Shown: in pieces, positions 36,996 to 45,233 of the stretch
How positions within the stretch are numbered: the stretch's first letter is position 1
Layout of the letters: every line of letters starts with the position of its first letter
From: Dokdonia sp. 4H-3-7-5
GTDB taxonomy: Bacteria > Bacteroidota > Bacteroidia > Flavobacteriales > Flavobacteriaceae
Direction of reading: 5' to 3'
Assembly (NCBI RefSeq): GCF_000212355.1
Contig: NC_015496.1
Location: 1,240,001 to 1,304,000, forward strand
DNA length: 64,000 nucleotides
Notes under the pieces: model-generated
Database searches by the model: none
What the model was told of the DNA's origin: nothing
The model's input: the letters and a program-made list of their open reading frames with translations, nothing else
Translations under genes and position numbers: made by a program

Positions 36996-37043
36996 TGGTG
37001 GAGAATACCAGATTCGAACTGGTCACCTCTTGCCTGCCAGGCA
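36996..37043 (-). pseudogene. 3' half of a tRNA-Ala(GGC) gene: attachment-site junction of an integrated element
   Basis: On the minus strand the sequence ends in CCA and has the acceptor 3' strand ATTCTCC, a T-arm ACCAG-TTCGAAT-CTGGT, a variable loop, and the anticodon loop CTGGCAG (anticodon GGC). Similarity stops in the 5' side of the anticodon stem near 37044. Beyond that point no D-arm or acceptor 5' strand is present. A tyrosine integrase gene begins 146 nt away. This is the pattern left when an element inserts in a tRNA gene and displaces its 3' end; the restored full tRNA should lie at the far end, outside this window. Confidence 0.75.
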
Positions 37044-37147
37044 CACGATAACCATCTCAATTAGTTTCAAAACATAACATAATTTACTGAATATCAGTAT
37101 TTTAATTAATTTTGTGCACAATTGATATCTTTTAATATCAGATATAT

Positions 37148-37170
37148 GCGTGCAAATTGCGTGCAAATTT
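37148..37170. repeat. Tandem 11-bp repeats upstream of the integrase
   Basis: GCGTGCAAATT occurs twice in tandem, 20 nt before the integrase ATG. These could be arm-type integrase binding sites or an autoregulatory operator. Confidence 0.55.
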
Positions 37171-37189
37171 TTATTACCTTTAGTTTGTA

Positions 37190-38413
37190 ATGAATACAAA
37201 CATAAAAATATCATTGGATACGAGGAGGCAGAAAAAAGATTCCTCCTACCCAATTATTTTAAGATTGACTCACTTTCGAAAAACAACCTCAATAAGCTTG
37301 GGTCATTCCGTCCAGAAAGAGTTTTGGGATGATAAAAATGAGAAAATCAAGCGTGCATTCAAGGGGACAAATTCAGTTAGTAAATTAAATAATCAGTTTT
37401 TAAAAGAAAAGGCTCGGGCAGTAGACATCATCGACGCTTTGAATGAAAAAGAAGAACTTGATCATTTATCAATTGTTCAACTCAAAAGCAAGATTGTAAA
37501 AATTACGTCTTATGAGTCTTTTTTCGTATACGGAAAAATGCTCGTGGACGAAATGAAAGCAGCAGACCGTTTTGGAAATGCCAACACCTATTATGCTGTT
37601 ATAAAGGTGCTTGAAAAATTTACTAATGGCAACGATCTCAAATTCAACGAGATCAATTATGACTTTTTAAACAAATTTGAAAGATGGCATTATTCAAGAG
37701 GAAATTCAGTGAATAGTCTTTCAACATATATGAGAACAATAAAAGCCATTATAAATGTAGCAATCAGATCTGATGTCCTATCTAAAGATGCTTATCCTTT
37801 CACAAACTATAAAATTAGAACAGCTCCAACCGAAAAAAGAGCTCTTGATATCAATAGTTTAAAATCCATAATGCTCCTGGATCTTGAGGAATCTGACAAT
37901 CTCTTTCATTACCGCAATTATTTTTTAGCCTCATATATGCTCTATGGTATTTCGTATATGGATCTGGCATTCTTAACAACTGAAAATATTATTGATAATC
38001 GCATTAAATTTCAAAGAAAAAAAACAGCTAAGCCTTATGATATAGGTATAACTGAACAATTAGGGAAAATACTTTCATTCTATTTAAAAGATAAGAGTAG
38101 CACGGATTTTATTTTTCCAATCATAAAAAGAGATACATTCGAACTTCAGTATAAAGATGTGTTGTGGGCTCGAAAGAGATATAATAAAGGTTTGAAGCAA
38201 ATTGCAATAAAATGCAAAATTAATCAACGCCTATCCTCATACGTATCTCGTCATAGTTTTGCAACTCAAGCAATGCTACAGGACGTACCATTACAAGCTA
38301 TATCAGCGATGCTAGGACACAATCGGTTATCAACTACTCAAATTTATCTAAAAACCTTACCCAATGAAATATTAGACAATTACAACAGAAATCTAGTTGA
38401 TATACAACTTTAA
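37190..38413 (+). CDS. Tyrosine-type site-specific integrase
   Basis: A 407-residue recombinase. It has an N-terminal arm-DNA-binding domain (IKISLDTRRQKKDSSYPI), a SAM-like core-binding domain (about 105-200) and a C-terminal catalytic domain. The catalytic block reads SRHSFATQAML, then MLGHNRLSTTQIYL with nucleophile Tyr. At the first Arg position the segment is YGISYMDLAFL, so a Ser replaces Arg, as reported for the CTnDOT-type integrases of Bacteroidota. It lies next to a displaced tRNA-Ala 3' end and probably catalyses insertion into that gene. Confidence 0.92.
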   Translation: MNTNIKISLDTRRQKKDSSYPIILRLTHFRKTTSISLGHSVQKEFWDDKNEKIKRAFKGTNSVSKLNNQFLKEKARAVDIIDALNEKEELDHLSIVQLKSKIVKITSYESFFVYGKMLVDEMKAADRFGNANTYYAVIKVLEKFTNGNDLKFNEINYDFLNKFERWHYSRGNSVNSLSTYMRTIKAIINVAIRSDVLSKDAYPFTNYKIRTAPTEKRALDINSLKSIMLLDLEESDNLFHYRNYFLASYMLYGISYMDLAFLTTENIIDNRIKFQRKKTAKPYDIGITEQLGKILSFYLKDKSSTDFIFPIIKRDTFELQYKDVLWARKRYNKGLKQIAIKCKINQRLSSYVSRHSFATQAMLQDVPLQAISAMLGHNRLSTTQIYLKTLPNEILDNYNRNLVDIQL

Positions 38414-38508
38414 GAAAAAAGGAAGTTTTACTATTGAATTTTATGATTCTCCTTTAATCAAATTGATAGCCCCCAAATCTACCAAAACTTACCTGCGCGT
38501 GGTTCCTG

Positions 38509-38556
38509 TGCTGTTTTTATAGTGTTCGGGTTGATAAGCGTGAAGTAAAAACAGCA
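38509..38556. repeat. 11-bp inverted repeat with 26-nt loop between integrase and mobilisation genes
   Basis: TGCTGTTTTTA (38509-38519) and TAAAAACAGCA (38546-38556), surrounded by GC-richer sequence. It could be a terminator for the converging int and mob operons or a processing site. No T-run follows in either direction. Confidence 0.5.
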
Positions 38557-38576
38557 TAGGGCGCACTTATGGGTGT

Positions 38577-38894
38577 TCAATGAAACAGCAATAGGTAGCC
38601 TATTAAAAATGCCATTGAAAGAAAAAGAAGTAGCGTCAAAACAATCAACCAGTTAGGATATAGTTTTGCCGACTTTATTCTATTATGCATATTCTCTAAT
38701 TGAGTTTGTTGCTCATTTGATCTTTCGATTACAATTTTCAAATGTTCACTTAATAATTTCTCGATGGCAGAGCTATCTGCCTTGACACGAACATCCTTCA
38801 GGTTTTCAGAAACTTTCTCAAGCCTGTCTATTTGTTCCTTAAAGGTTTCTAGTTCCTCAACAAGTAATTGTGATATGGTTTCCAGTCGTGTCAT
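38577..38894 (-). CDS. Mobilisation-associated coiled-coil protein with C-terminal membrane anchor
   Basis: 105 residues. A long Glu/Leu-rich coiled coil (about 5-75, ELETFKEQIDRLEKVSENL) is followed by one membrane helix (about 82-103, LIVLTLLLFLSMAFLIGYLL). It is not recognised by name. Its start overlaps the relaxase stop by 4 nt (ATGA), so it is translated with the mobilisation genes and may tether the relaxosome to the membrane; that role is inference. Confidence 0.65.
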   Translation of the reverse strand: MTRLETISQLLVEELETFKEQIDRLEKVSENLKDVRVKADSSAIEKLLSEHLKIVIERSNEQQTQLENMHNRIKSAKLYPNWLIVLTLLLFLSMAFLIGYLLLFH

Positions 38895-39760
38895 ATTCCC
38901 ATTCCTATTTGAATTGATTTTTTGATTGCTTTTGTGATCAGCTTCTTCCCTATTGCCGTAATAAGATTTGTTGACAGTGGAAGTGAAACTCCTTTAAGTA
39001 GAATACTATTAGTACTTTTATTGATTACATTTTTATAAGTATTACTGTCTATAGCCGAAAGCAATTTACCTCCTGACATCGAGCGATGAACTTCACTCGC
39101 TTTAAAGCTTTGACCTTTATATTCAAAACGAAATCCTTGTAACTGTTTTGATTTGTTGATGCTAGGAATCACTTTGACCTTTAGTTTGTTCATTGCTTTG
39201 ATATACTGATCCAAGTTTTTAGGCTTTACCTTTTCTAAAGTATCGTTATGGATATTTCGAATCTGCTGTCGAATCTTTTTTGATTCCAAAGCTTTGGTCA
39301 TTTGCACCTCTTTTACTGTGGTCAGCCCGAGTTTCTTTGCAGTCCGTTCTGCAGCGAGCTGGCTTCTTTTGCCTATAAAGCTATCGTTGTACGCCTTTCC
39401 ATTAAGGTCAATCCTATTAACATAGAGGTGGATATGTTTGTGTGCCTTGTCCAAATGAACAAATGCAATGGCCTGCCGATCTCCAAGTTTCATCTGCTTC
39501 ATAAAATTAGCTGTGATTTCCTTGAGAGAATGCCTGTCCAATTTTTGGCCATCTTCTATTGTGGGGCTGATTATAAAACTGAGCGTGTTGCGCTTACAAT
39601 TGCAATTGAGGGCTTGAACACTTTTGAACTCCGCAGTGACTTCTGTAGGATCTTCTGAGGTGAGCAGATGTGAGTATATCGTCTCCGCACCTTTTTCTTT
39701 ATCCTTGCCGTAAGCAATGGAAGCCCTAGTGCTCGATATGGAGGTTGCCTTTGCAATCAT
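38891..39760 (-). CDS. Relaxase/mobilisation nuclease (MobB-like, Relaxase PF03432 type)
   Basis: Nicks the transfer origin and pilots the strand in conjugative mobilisation. Of 289 residues, the metal-binding His triad is visible as AHKHIHLYVNRI (His107, 109, 111). A Tyr in ASIAYGKDK (Tyr17) is the likely nucleophile. The protein is shorter than many relaxases and has no helicase part, as is usual for mobilisable (not self-transmissible) Bacteroidota elements. It overlaps mobC by 4 nt. Confidence 0.88.
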   Translation of the reverse strand: MIAKATSISSTRASIAYGKDKEKGAETIYSHLLTSEDPTEVTAEFKSVQALNCNCKRNTLSFIISPTIEDGQKLDRHSLKEITANFMKQMKLGDRQAIAFVHLDKAHKHIHLYVNRIDLNGKAYNDSFIGKRSQLAAERTAKKLGLTTVKEVQMTKALESKKIRQQIRNIHNDTLEKVKPKNLDQYIKAMNKLKVKVIPSINKSKQLQGFRFEYKGQSFKASEVHRSMSGGKLLSAIDSNTYKNVINKSTNSILLKGVSLPLSTNLITAIGKKLITKAIKKSIQIGMGI

Positions 39761-40053
39761 CCCGTAATCTTTTTAAGGTGAAGTCTAATTTCATTGGCCA
39801 GGTTCACTACTTCGTCAGAGAGCTTTGGATTATTCTTTTTGTACATATTCCCAATTCGCTTAAAGTTGTTATGATATTGCACCATCATCTTATAGATGGA
39901 TATATGCTCTTCGCTCATACGCTCGGTGAGTTGCTTTTCCATCAGGGTATCTCTACAAAAAGCGCTCAAAGTGGTTCCCGCCTGCTTCGCTTTTACTGCA
40001 AGCAATCGCTTCTCGTAGACGGTACATCTAAATTTTATAACGGCTCTTTTCAT
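39757..40053 (-). CDS. MobC-like relaxosome accessory protein
   Basis: A 98-residue basic protein with the small helix-based DNA-binding N terminus of MobC proteins (IKFRCTVYEKRLLAVKAKQA, residues 5-25) and a helical C terminus (FKRIGNMYKKNNPKL). MobC proteins bind near oriT and help the relaxase open the DNA. It overlaps the relaxase start. The candidate oriT lies 30-70 nt upstream. Confidence 0.8.
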   Translation of the reverse strand: MKRAVIKFRCTVYEKRLLAVKAKQAGTTLSAFCRDTLMEKQLTERMSEEHISIYKMMVQYHNNFKRIGNMYKKNNPKLSDEVVNLANEIRLHLKKITG

Positions 40054-40080
40054 TCCTTAAAAACTTTGCGACCTTCGGGA

Positions 40081-40122
40081 GCAAAGCAAGATTTGTGGCC
40101 ACAGGCACACATCTTGCTTTGC
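40081..40122. other. Candidate transfer origin (oriT)
   Basis: A perfect 12-bp inverted repeat GCAAAGCAAGAT/ATCTTGCTTTGC with an 18-nt spacer that holds the palindrome TGTGGCCACA. It lies just upstream of mobC and downstream of the primase gene, the usual place for oriT in mobilisable elements. It has no T-tail, which argues against a terminator. Confidence 0.5.
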
Positions 40123-40133
40123 TTCGCGCTGTG

Positions 40134-40991
40134 TCATTTTACCCTGTTCACGATCCAATCATTGAGGTCATGATAATCAGTGTATAAATCAGATCTGTCT
40201 ATTGTATTTGTATGCCTGTTCAATAATTTTGAGGTTGCCTTTCTGCCAGCTTCATCCCTGTCTAGATAGAGTGCTACATTTTCAAATTCCCTTATGATCG
40301 GAAATGCTTTCTCCAAAAAGGAAATGGAATTAAGAACCAATATTGACGCCTCCTTTAAATAGTTCAGTTCCTCTTTGACCAGTGAAAGCAGGTCGAACAT
40401 TCCCTCAACCACGGCCAGATTTTTACTTCCTTTTTTCAAGATTAGGGTTATATCCTTTGGGGACGAACCGTTCTTACAGTATGCATTTCTCAGCTCCCAT
40501 CCCTCTGACCGGTTTTTCAGACCGATGGAATAATAGGATCGGCCAGACCATACATAATGAACCTCTCTGCAATATCTTTTTGCGATATTTATTGGGATTT
40601 TCCGCTCACTCAAATACGTTATCAAATTTGAATTTTCAATCTCTTTGACCTCTGTAATTTTTAGCTTTCGCGAAAGCGTACTACTCAACTTTAGAATGGG
40701 CGCTGTTGTTTGAAAATCTAAGTGTTTCAAAAAATAAAGTGCAGTTCCTACTGAACACTCTTTAATCTTACAAACCAAATCGATACAATTCCCGCCAATG
40801 CCTTCTCCGTGATCGTACCACCTGTTGAGCGAAAGAGAAACTTTGAAGGATGCTTCTGTTTCTGACCGAAATGGACTCAGGTACCAGGCTTCCCTTTCCG
40901 ACTGGCGTTTTGGAAAGTGTCCTAGAACAGCCAACATCTCTACAATAGAGATATCGCGGGCTTCCTTACAGGATAGTTTTATAGTTTTCAT
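40134..40991 (-). CDS. Toprim-domain DNA primase of the mobile element
   Basis: A 285-residue protein. The N-terminal region resembles a degenerate CHC2 zinc domain (AWYLSPFRSETEASFKVSL ... GNCIDLV). The C-terminal toprim domain has LAVVEGMFDLLSL (Glu196) and ALYLDRDEAGRKA (Asp244, Asp246). Such proteins prime the transferred or replicating strand in Bacteroidota mobile elements. A perfect palindrome copy encodes LSRKL between the two domains. Confidence 0.85.
   Translation of the reverse strand: MKTIKLSCKEARDISIVEMLAVLGHFPKRQSEREAWYLSPFRSETEASFKVSLSLNRWYDHGEGIGGNCIDLVCKIKECSVGTALYFLKHLDFQTTAPILKLSSTLSRKLKITEVKEIENSNLITYLSERKIPINIAKRYCREVHYVWSGRSYYSIGLKNRSEGWELRNAYCKNGSSPKDITLILKKGSKNLAVVEGMFDLLSLVKEELNYLKEASILVLNSISFLEKAFPIIREFENVALYLDRDEAGRKATSKLLNRHTNTIDRSDLYTDYHDLNDWIVNRVK
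40664..40678. repeat. Dispersed palindrome, perfect core copy (in the element's primase)
   Basis: GCTTTCGCGAAAGCG, read as LSRKL at the domain junction of the primase. Confidence 0.95.
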
Positions 40992-41017
40992 CTGTGAATA
41001 GTTTAAAATTGCTAAAA

Positions 41018-41210
41018 CATCTTACCATCTTACCCAGCCTTTTGTTTACAGGGGTTGATGGTTCTTAGGACTGTTTTTTCATCTTACCCATCTTACCACA
41101 GTTGTGTGGTAGGTTAGGTAGGTTTGTGGTAAGATGGTTATTGAACATCCTACCACAAATGGTGTTACTGGTTATAGGACTTTAGAAAATTTGTGGTAGC
41201 ATGGTAAGAG
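41018..41210. repeat. Cluster of direct and inverted CATCTTACCACA-type repeats (iteron-like)
   Basis: This non-coding gap between the VirE-type and primase genes holds at least seven related units. CATCTTACC occurs twice in tandem (41018-41034). CATCTTACCCATCTTACC runs into CACA (41080-41100). TTTGTGGTAAGATGG (41123-41137) and TTTGTGGTAGCATGG (41190-41204) are inverted copies, and CATCCTACCACAAAT (41146-41160) is direct. Such arrays usually bind a replication initiator or a repressor. Confidence 0.7.
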
Positions 41211-41231
41211 GATTTGCTCTTTTTTCTTTCA

Positions 41232-42416
41232 TCAGCCTATTTCATAGGGCGAGTCCTTAAAGTTCCGTTTGGCCAGATAGCCATAGATTCTTCGCTTGGG
41301 ATGTTTGACCCTCTGGTATCCAAACCCCGAAAGCGCACGGCCCAAGTTGACCTGGCTGATCCTAATGTTGAGACAGTTCAAACTCACCATAATATCCGTG
41401 GCGGTTACAAAATCCTTCTCTTGATCTGACTTCAAATAGTATTTGGCGATGAGTTCCTGTTCGGTGGTCATTTTAGTATACCGCTGGTTGCGCTCTTCGT
41501 TCTCATTTACATCTTGGACGGTAAGTTCTGGGTTGAAACTTTTGTCGCTATACGCTAGATGGTACGCTTGTGTCCAAACGTTTTTGATATCTAGGTCCTT
41601 TTTATAGTCAAAGTTGATGGGTTGCATCAGCTCAAAACAGAGCCATCTCACGGAACCCGTTTCGTCATTGAGAAAAGAGGACATATTGGTCGATCCCATA
41701 AACGAGCAGATTCTGGGCAGGATGGTGTTCTTTCTGTCATATGGTAATCTTTCGTTGATAAACGTTTTTGAGAAAAAGGCCTTTAGCGCATTCACATCGT
41801 TCTTTGAGAGTACCGCAAGCTCATCAAGGTTATAGAGAAAATTCCGGCACAACTGGATACGTGCATCCTTATCGCTATTGATATCCTCGGCCATATACTC
41901 TGACAGCTCTGGCGGGCACAGGAAACGGCACCAAGTAGATTTACCGGAACTCTGCCCGCTATGGCTTATGATAAGTGCCTGCTTATTAAAGTAACCGGGT
42001 TCCAGGGCACACTTTATGGCACGCACCAACCATTTCTTAAAATGATAAACAAACGCTTTATTGTCATACACCGGCACGTAGGATGCTAGTTTACCGATGT
42101 GGTCAAACCCATCCCAGGCACTTAGGGATTCAAAGTACTCTCTAATCGGATTATATTTAGGGATGAGTTCAGACTTGATGAGGATTTCCAGCTTTGAGGT
42201 GCTGATGTCGATCCCAGCTTTGGTGAGCTCGATAATAAGTGAATTGAGATTGATATACTGCCATTGTTTCTTTCCTCGCATCGAAATCTGGAAATCGTGG
42301 GAAATCTCATTATAGTAGATGTCATATTTTTCCAGAAGGTACTCTATGGTATAATCATAGATGGTCTTTTTCTTAGGGTCTGTAACTGTGTAGAGCTGTG
42401 AATGGATCGCTTTCAT
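41232..42416 (-). CDS. VirE-type (D5/P4-like) ATPase of the mobile element
   Basis: A 394-residue protein of the 'virulence-associated E' family, helicase-like ATPases of mobile elements. Walker A is GQSSGKST (154-161). The Walker B-like segment is FLYNLDELAVL, followed by a sensor region ICSFMGSTNMSSFL and an Arg in GSVRWLCFEL. The family probably unwinds DNA at the element origin for the toprim primase encoded downstream. The iteron-like repeats lie immediately beyond its 3' end. Confidence 0.82.
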   Translation of the reverse strand: MKAIHSQLYTVTDPKKKTIYDYTIEYLLEKYDIYYNEISHDFQISMRGKKQWQYINLNSLIIELTKAGIDISTSKLEILIKSELIPKYNPIREYFESLSAWDGFDHIGKLASYVPVYDNKAFVYHFKKWLVRAIKCALEPGYFNKQALIISHSGQSSGKSTWCRFLCPPELSEYMAEDINSDKDARIQLCRNFLYNLDELAVLSKNDVNALKAFFSKTFINERLPYDRKNTILPRICSFMGSTNMSSFLNDETGSVRWLCFELMQPINFDYKKDLDIKNVWTQAYHLAYSDKSFNPELTVQDVNENEERNQRYTKMTTEQELIAKYYLKSDQEKDFVTATDIMVSLNCLNIRISQVNLGRALSGFGYQRVKHPKRRIYGYLAKRNFKDSPYEIG

Positions 42417-42427
42417 AACCTTTGCAA

Positions 42428-42676
42428 TTAGCCGTCCGTATGATGAAGTTTCTGCTCATTGCGCAGTAACCATCTGTCTATCTTTCTACGTTCGAAGTAG
42501 ATCATTTTCCCGTTGGGTTTGGAGTGTGGGATCTTGCCCGAGGCGGTCAGTTTGTAGAGGTAGCTTCTGGATATTCCGGTATAATCACAGGTTTCCTCAA
42601 GGGTAAGTACTTCCTTGCTTCCTATCAATAATTTTTCGAGACGGTCCAGCCGTTCGAGTATCAAAAAATTGTCCAT
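42428..42676 (-). CDS. Helix-turn-helix excisionase-like DNA-binding protein
   Basis: An 82-residue protein with a MerR-type winged helix as in excisionase-family proteins: LTLEETCDYTGISRSYLYKL (HTH) then SGKIPHSKPNGKMIYFERR. It starts the minus-strand replication/mobilisation gene set. The start region contains a perfect palindrome and an inverted repeat that could be its own operator. Such proteins direct excision or regulate the element. Confidence 0.85.
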   Translation of the reverse strand: MDNFLILERLDRLEKLLIGSKEVLTLEETCDYTGISRSYLYKLTASGKIPHSKPNGKMIYFERRKIDRWLLRNEQKLHHTDG

Positions 42677-42721
42677 TTGATTTGTTTTTTAGATTACAAA
42701 ATGGACAAAAGCGCTTTTGTC
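42669..42721. promoter_or_regulatory. Operator-like palindromes upstream of the HTH gene
   Basis: A perfect 18-bp palindrome GACAAAAGCGCTTTTGTC (42704-42721), plus TTGTCCATTT/AAATGGACAA (42669-42678 and 42698-42707) flanking the start codon. The arrangement suggests autoregulation. The rest of the gap to 43,208 shows no convincing gene. The 67-codon open frame at 42859 has no family pattern. Confidence 0.5.
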
Positions 42722-43208
42722 TTTCCCTTAGTGGGAAGTGTGCAGTAAAGGTAAAAGAACGGACCTATGGAGCAGTAAAAAAAGGCAATAGTTATTCACA
42801 GATAACTTCAAATCAGTTAGTTGTATCAAAGAGTAATAAAATCATTCAAAATTAATGAGTGAAAATTTCAATTAATTTTATTTGGGATGATTTGATAGAA
42901 TTTGAAAATGTGGTAGAAATATTACTAACAGGAGAAAATTGGGTTATCAACACTTCAAAAAGCTTAAAAGGGGAAAAATCAGGGATAATAAACGCAGGTT
43001 TTAGTATGATTTTTTTTAGCGAACGCTATCTCAAAGTTCCTTCTAGGTTAAATATGCTATAGTCTCTAGTCAGCCATTTCTATTTTCACCATCCTTTTAA
43101 CTTTGAGATTGTGTTCAAGATTTTGTGAGTGAAGCTCTTTTCTTGGAATGGAGCTTTTTCTGCGGAATGAAAGGGGAAGGGCTGGAGCGGAATCAATCAC
43201 ATAATAGA

Positions 43209-43232
43209 AAGCCCCCTAAAATTAAGAGGCTT
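43209..43232 (-). terminator. Weak terminator after the ZntA-type ATPase gene
   Basis: On the minus strand AAGCCTC pairs with GGGGCTT (one G-U pair), followed by TTCTATT. It would end the long metal-resistance gene run. Confidence 0.4.
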
Positions 43233-43257
43233 GAAATACTATTTTAAAAGAAAGACA

Positions 43258-45222
43258 TTAATCCCACTTCATTTTCTGTAATCGCACAGCATTGAGAATA
43301 GCGAGCAGTGCTACACCTACATCTGCAAAGACTGCTTCCCACATTGTGGCGAGACCACCAGCGCCTAATATTAATACAATAACTTTCACGCCAAAGGCAA
43401 GTATGATATTTTGCCAAACAACCCGACGTGTAGAACGGCCTATTTTTATCGCTCTTGAGATTTTACTGGGTTGATCTGTTTGTATAATAACATCTGCGGT
43501 TTCAATAGCCACATCGCTACCAAGACCGCCCATCGCGATTCCTACATCACTAGCCGCAAGTACAGGCGCATCATTAATACCATCACCTATAAAAGCCACC
43601 TTAGTATCTGGTTGCTGTTTTAATTTTTCCACCTCATTGAGTTTGTCTTCTGGAAGCATTCCACCTTTTGCCCAGTCGATGCCTAATTCTTTTGCTACTT
43701 CTTGAGTGATAGAATCCTTATCTCCAGAAAGCATAATAATCTTATCGATTCCTGCTGCCCTTATTTCTTTGATCGCTTGATGCGCATCGTCTTTCAATTC
43801 ATCGGCGATTGTTACATAACCTGCAAATGCGCCATCTATACCTACCATCACTATAGACTCAACAATGTTGTCTGTTTCTGCTGGAACTTCTATCTGATGT
43901 GCTGTCATCAATGCTTTGTTCCCAACTAAGACTGTTTTTCCATTTACGCTACCTTTCAAACCTTTACCTGCAATTTCAGAAACGTCTGTAGCATTATAAT
44001 CTGCTCCTTCAGCCTTATATTCCATAATGGCTATTGCTATTGGATGCGTGGATTGCTCTTCCATTGCCATTAGGTATTTCATAAATTCTGCTTTCGCGAA
44101 AGCGGAACCAGTAACAATTTCTTTAATCTTAAATACTGCTTTAGTGACCGTTCCCGTCTTATCCATCACTACGGTATTAACTTGAGTCATTGCATCGAGA
44201 AAGGACGCACCCTTAAAAAGAATACCATTACGTGAAGCAGCTCCCAAACCACCGAAATAACCTAGCGGTATCGAGATAACCAAAGCACAAGGACACGAAA
44301 TCACGAGGAATATCAATGCACGATATAACCAATCTCTAAACACATAATCATCTACAAAAAAGTAAGGAAGAAACGTCAGGCCGATGGCAAGGAATACAAC
44401 GATAGGCGTATAAATCCGAGCAAATTTTCTAATGAACAATTCCGTTTTTGATTTTCTAGCAGTTGCGTTTTGCACCATATCGAGAATACGTGCAATGGAA
44501 CTGTCCTTAAATTCTTTTGTTGTTTCAACTTCAATAACTCCATCGAGATTAATACTTCCAGCAAAAACACTATCGCCTTTAGCAATAGTATCAGGTTTGC
44601 TTTCGCCTGTCAAGGCAGCAGTATTAAAAGAACCCTTTTCAGAAAGCAGAATACCATCTAGTGGGACTTTTTCGCCTACACGTACCTGTATCTTTTCGCC
44701 AATTTCAACTGTCTCGGGATTTACTGAAACATAATCGCCATCACGATAAACTAATGCCTCATTTGGTCTTACATCGAGTAGGGCTTTTATATTTCCTTTT
44801 GCACGGTTAACAGCCGCATTCTGGAAGAGTTCGCCCACAGCATAAAACAGCATTACGGCTACCCCTTCTGGATATTCTCCAATCGCAAATGCACCCAAGG
44901 TGGCAATGGACATTAAGAAAAATTCTGTAAAGACGTCTCCACGCATAATACTTTTCCAACCTTCTTTAATAACTGGAAAACCTACAGGTAAATAAGCAAT
45001 GGTGTACCAAACAATCCGTACCCAACCTTTAAAGGCTGGAATGGCATCAAAATAATCAACAGCTATGCCTAGAATAAGCATTACAAAGCTTACTATCGCA
45101 GGGATGTACGTTTTAAATGCACTTCCATCTCCGTGATCGTGATTGTGACCATCATCGTGAGAATGTTCGCCTTGATGTTCTTTTGGGTCTATGTCACGTA
45201 AGTTTACTTTTTTCTTTTTCAT
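43258..45222 (-). CDS. Heavy-metal P-type ATPase (Zn/Cd/Pb/Co, ZntA-type)
   Basis: Exports soft divalent metals across the inner membrane. 654 residues from the ATG at 45222 (MKKKKVNLRD); the open frame extends to 45303 but would overlap the GDCCVxC gene. The His-rich N terminus (HSHDDGHNHDHGDG) replaces a Cys-type HMA domain. It has CPC in ISCPCALVISIP, the phosphorylation loop MDKTGTVTKAV, an HP motif (STHPIAIAIME) and GDGINDAPVLA. The CPC-ALVISIP segment and the His-rich tail favour Zn/Cd/Co over Cu. A palindrome copy encodes AFAKA between DKTGT and HP. Confidence 0.92.
   Translation of the reverse strand: MKKKKVNLRDIDPKEHQGEHSHDDGHNHDHGDGSAFKTYIPAIVSFVMLILGIAVDYFDAIPAFKGWVRIVWYTIAYLPVGFPVIKEGWKSIMRGDVFTEFFLMSIATLGAFAIGEYPEGVAVMLFYAVGELFQNAAVNRAKGNIKALLDVRPNEALVYRDGDYVSVNPETVEIGEKIQVRVGEKVPLDGILLSEKGSFNTAALTGESKPDTIAKGDSVFAGSINLDGVIEVETTKEFKDSSIARILDMVQNATARKSKTELFIRKFARIYTPIVVFLAIGLTFLPYFFVDDYVFRDWLYRALIFLVISCPCALVISIPLGYFGGLGAASRNGILFKGASFLDAMTQVNTVVMDKTGTVTKAVFKIKEIVTGSAFAKAEFMKYLMAMEEQSTHPIAIAIMEYKAEGADYNATDVSEIAGKGLKGSVNGKTVLVGNKALMTAHQIEVPAETDNIVESIVMVGIDGAFAGYVTIADELKDDAHQAIKEIRAAGIDKIIMLSGDKDSITQEVAKELGIDWAKGGMLPEDKLNEVEKLKQQPDTKVAFIGDGINDAPVLAASDVGIAMGGLGSDVAIETADVIIQTDQPSKISRAIKIGRSTRRVVWQNIILAFGVKVIVLILGAGGLATMWEAVFADVGVALLAILNAVRLQKMKWD
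44090..44104. repeat. Dispersed palindrome, perfect core copy
   Basis: GCTTTCGCGAAAGCG, read as AFAKA in the nucleotide-binding domain of the ZntA-type ATPase. Confidence 0.95.
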
Positions 45223-45233
45223 CTTATTTTGTG

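Noticed and set aside
36996-37090. Complete tRNA gene at the integrase junction
   Set aside because: Only the 3' half folds. No D-arm or acceptor 5' strand matches beyond 37044.
42859-43062. 67-codon open frame downstream of the excisionase-like gene
   Set aside because: No family pattern, no operon context, and AT-rich composition consistent with chance.
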